From positions 1 to 22,566 of the IMG/VR virus record IMGVR_UViG_3300023439_000006: a stretch of 22,566 bases of DNA; one strand, 5' to 3'. Numbering within the stretch: the stretch's first letter is position 1; every line of letters begins with the position of its first letter. Of this stretch, positions 1-6,263 are shown piece after piece. Below the pieces are notes generated by a model, which was given only the letters and a program-made list of their open reading frames with translations, was not told the origin of the DNA and ran no database searches. The stretch comes from a virus. A program made the translations under genes and the position numbers.

Positions 1-803
1 GGTTGAACTGTGGGCTTGGCTACTTCGGCATTAAGTGGTGTCTGGGTTTGGTTTTTACTTTCTACCCAGTTGAGCTTATCGGTTAACTCTTCATAAGATA
101 AAAATGATTCGGGCTTCAATAAATCACTCAACAAATATGTATTCTCATTAATATCTGCGACCGCTTCCTCTACACTATTATAAATGCTAGTAACTTCATT
201 CAAAACTTCGGATGAATCATAGTTAATCTGCTGATTTGCACCGCGCTTTGCAACAAGTCGAAATGAATTACCACGCAATGGGTTAAAAATTTCCTTTGGT
301 TTTGCACCAAGACTACGGTCCTGTTCAGAAGGGTCAACTGCATTTTGAATTTTTTCCTTCATTGCTGACGAAATTTCATACATGAAAATTTTGCCTTCAT
401 TTTCCGGGTTCTGTGGATCTTTAATAACCTTAATGTTGGTTACATATCGAATACCACGTGAATACAATTTAGCAGTTTCCTTATCCCCCGCATTCCAAAG
501 TGCTTGCCACTTTTCCTGAAATGGACATGGCATTCCAATAATACTTGGGGAATATTCTGAAACAAAACGTTTCTTACCATTAGTTGTAATAGTTGTATTA
601 ATTTTAAACATCTTCTGAATCATTGCACGCTCAGAATCCGGCAAAAAACGGATTAGTGCTGCCCCATTTCCATCCTTATCTTTTTGCAAGATATAAAACC
701 GTTCATCACGCTGATACCGTTTTGTATCTGCTGCGAACGGATCAACCCCGCCTAGTGCTTCTTTCATTGCTCCAAAATCGAATGCGCTTGCATCAAGTGT
801 CAT
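1..803 (-). CDS. gp32: gp32-type single-stranded DNA-binding protein, C-terminus cut by the window edge
   Basis: Reading leftward from an ATG at 803, the frame stays open to the window edge (267 codons seen). A GGAG ribosome site sits about 6 bases before the ATG. Order of recognisable T4 gp32 blocks: NGAALIRFLP (residues ~49-58), NIKVIKDPQNPENEGKIF, GNSFRLVAK, INYDSSEVLNE and LLKPESFLSYEELTDKLNWV. In T4 this protein coats ssDNA during replication, recombination and repair and is the scaffold for helicase loading. The usual acidic C-terminal tail lies beyond the window. Odd: T4 gp32 binds zinc through a cluster of Cys and His residues, whereas here only one Cys is left in the corresponding segment (MPCPFQEKW). 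The gene follows a long leader with a perfect late-promoter box at 952-959. Identification is strong from the block order; the absence of zinc is inference. Confidence 0.93.
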   Translation of the reverse strand, partial: MTLDASAFDFGAMKEALGGVDPFAADTKRYQRDERFYILQKDKDGNGAALIRFLPDSERAMIQKMFKINTTITTNGKKRFVSEYSPSIIGMPCPFQEKWQALWNAGDKETAKLYSRGIRYVTNIKVIKDPQNPENEGKIFMYEISSAMKEKIQNAVDPSEQDRSLGAKPKEIFNPLRGNSFRLVAKRGANQQINYDSSEVLNEVTSIYNSVEEAVADINENTYLLSDLLKPESFLSYEELTDKLNWVESKNQTQTPLNAEVAKPTVQ

Positions 804-951
804 AATTATTCTCCATATTTGAAAACCGAGTTGGTTTTCCTCGAGTTTAAAGTCACGCGGGACTATATCTAGTTTAAATGTCATTGCGGACAATCTTTAA
901 TATACTATAAAGTCGATTGATTTTTCAAAAATATATTCGATGGTACACATT

Positions 952-959
952 TATTTATA
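952..959 (-). promoter_or_regulatory. T4-type late promoter upstream of gp32
   Basis: The minus strand reads TATAAATA, a perfect match to the T4 late promoter recognised by the gp55 sigma factor with the gp45 clamp. It lies about 150 bases before the gp32 start, so transcripts would carry a long leader. T4 gp32 translation is autoregulated through its leader RNA, which makes a long leader interesting. A weaker sigma70-like TAGTAT lies at 902-907 without a good -35 box. Confidence 0.6.
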
Positions 960-1007
960 TTTTTTACAATTCTACCAGATCCACTTTAATAAAACGTTCT
1001 AATTTTG

Positions 1008-2012
1008 TTACCAAGAATCATTTAAATTTTCGGGGGGATCGCCACGCATTTCATCAGTTATTGTTAATTTAAAAGTTTTTACACCAGCATTTGCAATGCC
1101 AACAACTTTGCCATCACGCATATCTTGCATAATTTCCTTATGTTTGGCGGGCTGGCGCCCTTTAACCTCGTTTGTTTCAAGCCAAAGATTCATAAACCCA
1201 CCTTTGGAATATGATTCAAATTGAAACCCCAATGAATCCATGGACATACCAATATTATGATCATAATCTGAATAAAATATAAGACTTTCAACGGGGACAC
1301 TCCTTTTCGCCACACGCATTGTCCTATAATTTTTAATAAAATATTTTATAAGCTTTGACGAGCCACCAAGTACTTGTGAGAATCTTACCGTGCCAACCCG
1401 CAAAACCTCAATATCACCCTTTTGGCCAAAATAATTAAGACCAAATGTATAAATCATCAATAACTCACCAGACTTCATTCCATGTTTATCTTTTTTTAAG
1501 CGTAGCCCCAAGTTTAAAGACGCGCCACGTTTACCATAAAAACAATTTTTGAGCTCAAATGCGCGGGCTTCTTTTGTTTCGATAACATCCACAATGCAAT
1601 CGCGAGCATAAAACCGGTTTGGTGTTTTTCCAGCAGCATGTAAAAAATATGATTTTAATACTTCGCGTTTACGTTCGGTATTCCATTCATAATCTTTAAC
1701 CCAACATTTAAAAGAGTTATTTTCTTCCGCTGCTATGGATCGCAAATAAAAATAATCCCCTTTGACACCTTTGACACCGTTGTTCTTATGCTCCACCGGA
1801 TATAATCTGGCCGGCACATACTCAATTTCATAACCCCTTGCGCCATCTTTACATCCGGTAAATTTAAAATTCCCACCGGTTGTAGAATAATCAATATTGT
1901 GCAAATCGAGAAAATCTTTAATTTCCTGTAAATTTTTCATGTCAGAAGAATTAAAATTTTCAGTGCAAATATTATCTAACGTACGAGATTTTTCTAGTGG
2001 AATACTAACCAC
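1008..2012 (-). CDS. Hef-like homing-endonuclease homologue, probably degenerate nuclease
   Basis: This 334-residue protein has a GTG start at 2012, preceded by AAGG about 9 bases away and lying 3 bases after the gp45 stop. An in-frame ATG at 1940 lacks a ribosome site. The order of motifs is that of a common group of phage Hef-like/EDxHD-type homing endonucleases: an IKDFLDLHNI opening (31-40), DYEWNTERKREVLKS (107-121, usually EDEWN..K..I..S), RFYARDC (133-139, usually IYARKC), a 'FL..NH.QG' region here changed to FELKNCFYG (152-160), GELLMIYTFG, VLGGSSKLIKYF (214-225) and SLIFYSDYDHNIG then LGF (243-263). The stretch where such proteins carry the 'EIDIYIP...IE.NG.YWH' nuclease core is only GYEIEYVPARLYPVE, and the NH is NC. 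It may be an inactive or repurposed copy. A duplicated 9-base unit encodes VKGVKG at 79-84. Family assignment rests on motif memory. Confidence 0.6.
   Translation of the reverse strand: MVSIPLEKSRTLDNICTENFNSSDMKNLQEIKDFLDLHNIDYSTTGGNFKFTGCKDGARGYEIEYVPARLYPVEHKNNGVKGVKGDYFYLRSIAAEENNSFKCWVKDYEWNTERKREVLKSYFLHAAGKTPNRFYARDCIVDVIETKEARAFELKNCFYGKRGASLNLGLRLKKDKHGMKSGELLMIYTFGLNYFGQKGDIEVLRVGTVRFSQVLGGSSKLIKYFIKNYRTMRVAKRSVPVESLIFYSDYDHNIGMSMDSLGFQFESYSKGGFMNLWLETNEVKGRQPAKHKEIMQDMRDGKVVGIANAGVKTFKLTITDEMRGDPPENLNDSW
1761..1778. repeat. 9-bp tandem duplication (2 copies)
   Basis: TTTGACACC occurs twice in a row within the Hef-like gene and encodes VKGVKG on the minus strand. The reading frame is preserved. 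Confidence 0.85.
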
Positions 2013-2015
2013 CGA

Positions 2016-2720
2016 TTAAACCTTGACGCTTAAAATAATTTGCAGGCCCTCCAATGAATTAGAACACATGAAGATCCGATAACTATCCCGAGCTGAATTA
2101 TATTTTACATGAACGGTATAATCAGAAACAGGCAACATTTTAAAATTCTCAACTGGAATTTTTATAGTAAATTGTTTTGTTGTAATTGCCTGTTTAATAA
2201 CTGAAAATGTATTAGACTTGGCATTAAATTTATTGGTGGCGCCTAGTGAAACGGTCATATCTGAATCTTTAGATGTAAAAATTACCTCGGACAGGTCTTT
2301 GAATACACTAGTACCCGATTTAATCTTTTTAATATCAGCGGTACTTAAATTAAATTCAGCCACAGAAGGCATATTTTCCATTTTTGTGAACTGATCCGTG
2401 GTTTTATTGTATGCATCCATAAGTGCGATATTATTAACAATAAATGTCGAAGTCGTATTATCACAACTAATATTAATTGTATTTTCATCAATTGTAATTT
2501 CCCGATCTTCTGGAAATAGTTTCAATAAATTCAACAAATCACCAAGTGTATCTTTTATTCCAATATCTGGAAATGTGTCGCCATCTAATGTTGATGTTGG
2601 AATTAAAATTTGCATATCTTGTGCTTCAGAAACCGCAATAGTATTTGGATATTTCAAAATAACGGAATTAGTCATTCCATTAATTTCTTGTAGTACGTCT
2701 GTAAATGCTTTATTTAACAT
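2016..2720 (-). CDS. gp45: Sliding clamp of DNA polymerase (gp45)
   Basis: The 234-residue product is close to the 228 residues of T4 gp45. Start ATG at 2720 follows a strong AAGGAG. Matching segments are the N-terminal LQEINGMTNSVILKY (T4 has a similar 'SGIMLKSG'), a mid-region GDLLNLLKLF where T4 has GFLGILSLV, and the C-terminal block TIKIPVENFKMLPVSDYTVHV followed by LEGLQIILSVKV, which aligns with the T4 stretch 'INMANMKMQPGNYKLLLWAKG...YVVALEADS'. gp45 is a ring-shaped trimer that tethers the polymerase and, in T4-like phages, is also the mobile enhancer of late transcription together with gp33 and gp55. That fits the TATAAATA promoters in this window. It lies between the parM-like gene and the Hef-like gene, all in one direction. 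No clear promoter is visible directly upstream. Confidence 0.85.
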   Translation of the reverse strand: MLNKAFTDVLQEINGMTNSVILKYPNTIAVSEAQDMQILIPTSTLDGDTFPDIGIKDTLGDLLNLLKLFPEDREITIDENTINISCDNTTSTFIVNNIALMDAYNKTTDQFTKMENMPSVAEFNLSTADIKKIKSGTSVFKDLSEVIFTSKDSDMTVSLGATNKFNAKSNTFSVIKQAITTKQFTIKIPVENFKMLPVSDYTVHVKYNSARDSYRIFMCSNSLEGLQIILSVKV

Positions 2721-2809
2721 CTATTCTCCTTCATTTTAAATTATTTTATCATATTTCCTATGAATAAATGATGAAACCGTATTATTTTAACTAATTATCG
2801 GATGGTATA

Positions 2810-3760
2810 TTATACTCTAGTTAATCCAAACAATGCAAAACCAATGCTATTCATATATTCATGTTTGGTTTTGGGCACCCGAATAAATCCGTCATCAGAA
2901 TTTTGGAAAAATGTTGAGCCACCACCGGATAATGAAATAAAATCGCATTTATCCAAAATTTTACCATATTTGGTTTCAATTAAAGCTAAAAGCTCTTTAA
3001 GATACTGTTTCTTAACTTCGTCCACATAATCTTTAAAATTATACTGCTGACCGCGAAGTTTATAAATCCCTGTATCGAGAATTTCTCGCGCCTCTTGCAG
3101 GGTAATTTGTCGGCCATGCATTTCCTTCACTTTCTTTGCTATTAAAGTGCCAATTTTCATAACACCTTCACGTTCTATACCTTCAAACAAATTGGGGGAT
3201 GTTTTACCGTCAGTAACTAAAAAACAATCCAAGGTCTGTTGACCAATATCAATTCCGACATATGTTGTTTTTCCAGTAAATTCGGTTTGTTCATCAGGGA
3301 AACTGTTGCCATATTTATCAATACAAAGTTTTGAACCAGCACCCTGCGGCAAAATATAAACGTTATCGAATTTATGCTTAGTGCCATTAACTTCAAAATG
3401 CATCAGCCCGTCTTTAAAATGGCCTGAATTTTCAATTTGTGCTTTTGATAGTCCGGAAACAATAATGTCTGGTGTTTTGTCTATAATTTCCAAAGCATGA
3501 AATAAAAATAGTGGCGCATAATGTTCAAGATTTTTATAATCTGTTATATCCACCAAATTTTCAGAAGGTAGATGCAGCGCGCTTTCGCCAACATAATAAC
3601 TGTATCCATTAAAATCATAGATGCGGCTATCATTAATATGTTCATTGCGGCGTGTTATACCGATTACAGATGGGAATTTAAATTGTTTTACAATTTCACC
3701 ATTTTCAATAAACGTTATTTTAACAGCGCCATAACCAATATCTATACCTAAAATTTTCAT
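2810..3760 (-). CDS. parM: ParM/Alp-type actin-like filament protein
   Basis: The 316-residue product has the actin/Hsp70 ATPase fold signatures in order: phosphate-1 loop ILGIDIGYGAVKI (3-15), phosphate-2 loop YVGIDIGQQTLDCFLV (167-182, Asp171) and adenosine motif ISLSGGGSTFF (275-285). Length matches plasmid ParM (about 320 residues) and Alp proteins rather than MreB or FtsA, and there is no amphipathic membrane helix. ParM-type proteins form dynamically unstable filaments that push or pull DNA through an adaptor (ParR) bound to a centromere. The start ATG at 3760 has a strong AAGGAG. An early-type promoter lies at 3793-3822. The gene sits between gp45 and a pair of small linker proteins with a shared tail, which are candidate adaptors by position only. 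An alternative is a phage-specific role in moving DNA or replication complexes. The superfamily call is strong; the function is inferred. Confidence 0.88.
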   Translation of the reverse strand: MKILGIDIGYGAVKITFIENGEIVKQFKFPSVIGITRRNEHINDSRIYDFNGYSYYVGESALHLPSENLVDITDYKNLEHYAPLFLFHALEIIDKTPDIIVSGLSKAQIENSGHFKDGLMHFEVNGTKHKFDNVYILPQGAGSKLCIDKYGNSFPDEQTEFTGKTTYVGIDIGQQTLDCFLVTDGKTSPNLFEGIEREGVMKIGTLIAKKVKEMHGRQITLQEAREILDTGIYKLRGQQYNFKDYVDEVKKQYLKELLALIETKYGKILDKCDFISLSGGGSTFFQNSDDGFIRVPKTKHEYMNSIGFALFGLTRV

Positions 3761-3792
3761 CCATCTCTCCTTAATTATTAAGATTTTAATTT

Positions 3793-3822
3793 ATTATACA
3801 GGGGTTTTACTTAATTTTACAC
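3793..3822 (-). promoter_or_regulatory. Probable early promoter for the parM-like gene
   Basis: On the minus strand GTGTAA (3822-3817) is followed by 18 bases and a consensus TATAAT (3798-3793) with an extended TG. Spacing is identical to the four GTTTAC-N18-TAnnAT promoters elsewhere in the window, but the -35 matches only 4 of 6 positions. Confidence 0.5.
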
Positions 3823-3841
3823 TCGTTCGGTATTTAACGTA

Positions 3842-3893
3842 TTAATGTGCATTAACCACCGTTAAACACATTATGCATTATTAAAAGTGTGTT
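3842..3893. repeat. Palindrome cluster upstream of the parM-like gene
   Basis: TTAATG-TG-CATTAA (3842-3855) is a perfect 6-bp-arm palindrome. It is followed by AACACA (3865-3870) and TGTGTT (3888-3893), inverted arms enclosing ATGCAT. These lie between the parM-like gene and the preceding small gene. They could be an operator, a centromere-like site for an actin system, or a weak hairpin ending the upstream message; there is no U-run typical of an intrinsic terminator. Confidence 0.5.
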
Positions 3894-4176
3894 ATATATC
3901 TAAATTTTGTAATTCCGGCGCAACCTTTGCGGATCTAGATATATTATTTATTTTTGGCAATGCCACAATTTCTGGTGTTATTTCAACACAGTCATCCGTA
4001 TTTAAAAAATCATCACTCGGTTGTTTATTTGTTTTTGTCGAGGTATTTTTGGCACGTGGTTTTGGTGTTTGTTTTGGTGTTTGTTTTGAACTTTTTACAG
4101 TTTTTACAGTACCATCTGTAAAATTAATGGATAATTCATCTATATCTTTTGAACACGTTATGTGCAACTCAAACAA
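3892..4176 (-). CDS. Small protein with basic Lys/Thr/Pro linker and conserved C-terminal tail
   Basis: The 94-residue frame starts with TTG at 4176, since no N-terminal ATG exists. GAGAGA precedes it, and it overlaps the end of the GIY-YIG-like gene by 19 bases. The N-terminus (FELHITCSKDIDELSINF) looks like short beta strands. Residues ~23-52 are a disordered basic linker built partly from two tandem duplications, encoding TVKTVK and KQTPKQTPK. The C-terminus ends RSAKVAPELQNLDI. A neighbour at 4559-4834 has the same plan and ends RVHKSIPDEMLNLEI. No known family recognised. A folded head, flexible linker and fixed tail suggest an adaptor that presents its tail to a partner. The adjacent actin-like protein and the gp45 clamp are candidate partners by position only. 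Confidence 0.6.
   Translation of the reverse strand: MFELHITCSKDIDELSINFTDGTVKTVKSSKQTPKQTPKPRAKNTSTKTNKQPSDDFLNTDDCVEITPEIVALPKINNISRSAKVAPELQNLDI
4059..4088. repeat. 12-bp tandem repeat (2.5 copies)
   Basis: GTTTTGGTGTTT occurs twice in a row and then half again. It encodes a KQTP repeat in the linker of the overlapping small protein and keeps the frame. Confidence 0.9.
4092..4109. repeat. 9-bp tandem duplication (2 copies)
   Basis: TTTTTACAG is duplicated and encodes TVKTVK in the same small protein as the 12-bp repeat next to it. Confidence 0.85.
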
Positions 4177-4559
4177 TTTTCTCTCTCAAGTTCTTCGGCT
4201 TTAGTAATAATATCTACTATCATTTGTTTATGTTCAAGCATAAACCATTCCTTGGATAATGTGGTTGGTTCAGTATTATCATACATATAATTAAGAATTT
4301 TACGTTCAGTTTCATAGACATCTTCAAACATATCGCTTATGTACAACATTTTCGCAGTTGGATGTGGTTTATCTGAATTATATTGGCACAACCTTTTATA
4401 TAAATCACCAGTTCTCCCAACTTTAATATGGTCCGGGAATTTTGTATCATATAATACATACATATAACCCCGTCTGTCAGTATATTTTTCAAGCGGTGGT
4501 AATCGATATGATTTAAGATTAAATTCGGATAATTCGTTTGGGTTTGGTACTTCAATCAT
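4158..4559 (-). CDS. GIY-YIG-like protein of the T5orf172/MUG113 type
   Basis: The 133-residue product has the arrangement of the T5orf172/MUG113 branch of the GIY-YIG nuclease superfamily: YMYVLYD (32-38), HIKVGRTGDLYKRLCQY (44-60, with Arg56 in the expected place), DVYETERKILNYMY (80-93, acidic residues Glu83/Glu85) and EWFML (104-108). Proteins of this group are found in phages, in homing endonucleases and in Bro-like proteins; many have no proven nuclease activity. Start ATG at 4559 follows GGAG, and that ribosome site is formed by the last codons of the upstream gene, whose TAA overlaps the ATG (TAATG), so the two are probably translationally coupled. It is sandwiched between two small genes with a matching C-terminal tail. 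Confidence 0.72.
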   Translation of the reverse strand: MIEVPNPNELSEFNLKSYRLPPLEKYTDRRGYMYVLYDTKFPDHIKVGRTGDLYKRLCQYNSDKPHPTAKMLYISDMFEDVYETERKILNYMYDNTEPTTLSKEWFMLEHKQMIVDIITKAEELERENCLSCT

Positions 4560-4834
4560 TATATCTCCAGATTAAGCATTTCATCGGGAATTGATTTATG
4601 CACACGGGTAGGCTCAAAGCTTTCAGTGACCGTATCAAAATCGGGGGCAACGATATTTATATTGGGTTTAACCCCGGGGTCGAGTGTGCTAGTTTCATCA
4701 ACTATGTCACTTTCAACCCTGTCAACTGACACCGCGTCGGTTTCATCAACTGAGGATATATCAGCAAGTTCTATATCAAATTTTACCCGTTTAACATATT
4801 TATCGGTTGGAATATTCTCAATCTTAATTATCAT
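4559..4834 (-). CDS. Small acidic linker protein, apparent relative of the 3892-4176 product
   Basis: The 91-residue frame is read from an ATG at 4834. A longer frame from a TTG at 4873 is possible but overlaps the upstream gene and is less likely. The N-terminus MIIKIENIPTDKYVKRVKFD resembles the beta-rich head of the 3892-4176 protein. A long acidic, Ser/Asp/Thr-rich segment follows (SSVDETDAVSVDRVESDIVDE), and the protein ends RVHKSIPDEMLNLEI. The shared pattern with the neighbour is R-x-x-K, Pro-Glu or Pro-Asp-Glu, then N-L-[E/D]-I-stop. One linker is basic and the other acidic. The ribosome site for this gene is weak. No family recognised. It probably belongs to the same coupled chain as the genes around it. 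Confidence 0.6.
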   Translation of the reverse strand: MIIKIENIPTDKYVKRVKFDIELADISSVDETDAVSVDRVESDIVDETSTLDPGVKPNINIVAPDFDTVTESFEPTRVHKSIPDEMLNLEI

Positions 4835-4841
4835 AATTCTG

Positions 4842-5336
4842 TTACCCGTTAAATAAATTTCTGTCGCGAACAATATGTTTAAATATAGAATATGAAAAGA
4901 TTAAATTATCATATAACGCGGTGATATTATGATCGATTTCATTATATAAAACTTCATCATATGTATAACTTAATGTATGCTTTTTATATTTTTGCATTTG
5001 TATTTCTAATTCGGCAAAATTGGTTGATGGTATATTCCGCAGATTTAAATCACTTTTCAAATCTGCCAATTCGCTCAATTTTAATAAAATAAATTCATAT
5101 AAATTGGCGATTTGCGTGGTACTAATCTTATCAATTAAGCGTGGATTTTCCAAATATAACAACGCCACCTTTTTACTTTCGTCTAATAATACATCGGCTA
5201 ATTTTGAATGATGTTGCGCCGATTTAAACATATTATTATACAATACGGAAAGTTGGGAGTGTATAGAACGGGTTTTATCTAAACTCCCGGAATCCTCAAA
5301 TGTGTGTTCCTCTACTGTATCAACCTGTTCATTCAT
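4842..5336 (-). CDS. Unrecognised alpha-helical protein, 164 residues
   Basis: ATG at 5336 follows GAGG and overlaps the stop of the upstream gene (ATGA). After an acidic N-terminus (VDTVEEHTFEDSG) the sequence is almost wholly helical, with heptad-like leucines (LSVLYNNMFKSAQHHSKLADVLLDES, then YEFILLKLSELADLK) and a C-terminal half rich in Tyr and Asn. No motif identifies it. Its length happens to equal T4 gp16 (small terminase), which is missing from its normal place between gp15 and gp17, and gp16 is also a helical protein, but I see no convincing alignment. Its location in the replication module argues for a replication or recombination accessory role instead. Confidence 0.75.
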   Translation of the reverse strand: MNEQVDTVEEHTFEDSGSLDKTRSIHSQLSVLYNNMFKSAQHHSKLADVLLDESKKVALLYLENPRLIDKISTTQIANLYEFILLKLSELADLKSDLNLRNIPSTNFAELEIQMQKYKKHTLSYTYDEVLYNEIDHNITALYDNLIFSYSIFKHIVRDRNLFNG

Positions 5337-5998
5337 ATCGTAAACCTCGACGAGCTATATTTAGTTTTTCCAGCTATTTTCGGTCTAATTAAATCACCAT
5401 CTTCAAAATATGGGGTTTCTGTAAATTTAATAAGTTGATCTTTATTTCTAAATACTCGATAATTTAATTCCGCTTCAAACCGACCCGGGGATGTAAAATC
5501 ACCACGCTCTAATAAAATTTCTTCCGGCCCCAAAAACCCACGTATTGATTGGTGAGTACTAAGACAAATCCTATATTTGTTTTTATAATATTTACCAAAA
5601 TACCAAATTTTACCAGGAAATTCCTTAGATAAGGTAATACCTTCTTCCCTATTCTTTATAGTAAAAAATACGGCATAATCTGCTTTCCGTGCCATTTTTA
5701 ATGGTTCATTTTCAATAAATTTTAATAACGCCGCGGCGCCATTATCATTATCCCGCCGTAACAATAAATATTCCTCGGCTGGTCGGGCTGGATTAATTAC
5801 TTGAACCATCCATCGCTCTTGGTCCGCAGTGGCAACATCATGATTAACCATGATAGGTGGTTTTTGCATTTTAAAATACCAATTATATGGCGGTTTTATG
5901 TTTATAAAAATAAAGAAATCAATGTCATTATTTTTTAAAGCTTCTTTACTTTCTAAAAACATTTGATTATCATAATATGGATCTATTGTAATGAACAT
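5333..5998 (-). CDS. Unrecognised protein, 221 residues
   Basis: An upstream extension to 6076 exists, but that part overlaps the preceding gene in another frame, so the ATG at 5998 (MFITIDPYYD) is the better start. There is little Shine-Dalgarno sequence; instead AATAAATA lies exactly 5 bases before the ATG (see the promoter entry). Visible features: a hydrophobic strand IDFFIFINIKPP near the N-terminus, an Asn/Asp-rich turn RRDNDNGAAALLKFIEN, and several aromatic strands (KIWYFGKYYKNKYRICLS). It looks like a mixed alpha/beta soluble protein. It is chained to the next gene by an ATGA overlap. I do not recognise its family. Confidence 0.75.
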   Translation of the reverse strand: MFITIDPYYDNQMFLESKEALKNNDIDFFIFINIKPPYNWYFKMQKPPIMVNHDVATADQERWMVQVINPARPAEEYLLLRRDNDNGAAALLKFIENEPLKMARKADYAVFFTIKNREEGITLSKEFPGKIWYFGKYYKNKYRICLSTHQSIRGFLGPEEILLERGDFTSPGRFEAELNYRVFRNKDQLIKFTETPYFEDGDLIRPKIAGKTKYSSSRFTI

Positions 5999-6002
5999 AA
6001 CT

Positions 6003-6263
6003 CTATTTATTAGCGCGGTCCAAATACAAATAAAAATCTTGAATATTCGGTTTATAGGCGCTACCCAAATCCGCAACGCGACTCAAATATATTTTAAATG
6101 CATTTCGGACATTTATATCCGGGTCTGTTAACCCATGATGTAATTTATCCAATGCAAAATAGCTTTCTATCCGTAGCAAATGATATTTATGAAACATATC
6201 ATCTTTGGTAAAACCTCTACCACGGGCCTCTTTTAATTTCGTTTCATTAGTAATATAATTCAT
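6003..6263 (-). CDS. Unrecognised small protein, 86 residues
   Basis: ATG at 6263 overlaps the gp52 stop (ATGA), and its ribosome site (AAGGGAA) is supplied by the duplicated 9-base unit at the end of gp52. The protein is helical and charged (TKLKEARGRGFTKDDMFHKYHLLRIESYFALDKLHHG) with Tyr-rich C-terminus. No signal peptide, membrane segment or known motif. Its tight coupling to gp52 implies it is produced with the topoisomerase, but this does not show a functional link. Confidence 0.75.
   Translation of the reverse strand: MNYITNETKLKEARGRGFTKDDMFHKYHLLRIESYFALDKLHHGLTDPDINVRNAFKIYLSRVADLGSAYKPNIQDFYLYLDRANK
6004..6011 (-). promoter_or_regulatory. AATAAATA box 5 bases before the 5998 start codon
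   Basis: One mismatch from the late box TATAAATA. With T4 geometry (box at -13 to -6) transcription would start at the A of the ATG, giving a leaderless message. The same box and spacing occur at 11915-11922 and 20751-20758. Confidence 0.35.

Noticed and set aside
4842-5336. Small terminase gp16
   Set aside because: Only length and helicity agree; no alignment of the core helices could be made by eye.
5340-5345. GTTTAC on the minus strand as an early -35 box
   Set aside because: No TAnnAT 18 bases downstream; it is part of the ribosome-site region of the 5336 gene.
5999-6076. N-terminal extension of the 221-residue protein to 6076
   Set aside because: It would overlap the upstream gene by over 70 bases; ATG 5998 fits the gene chain better.
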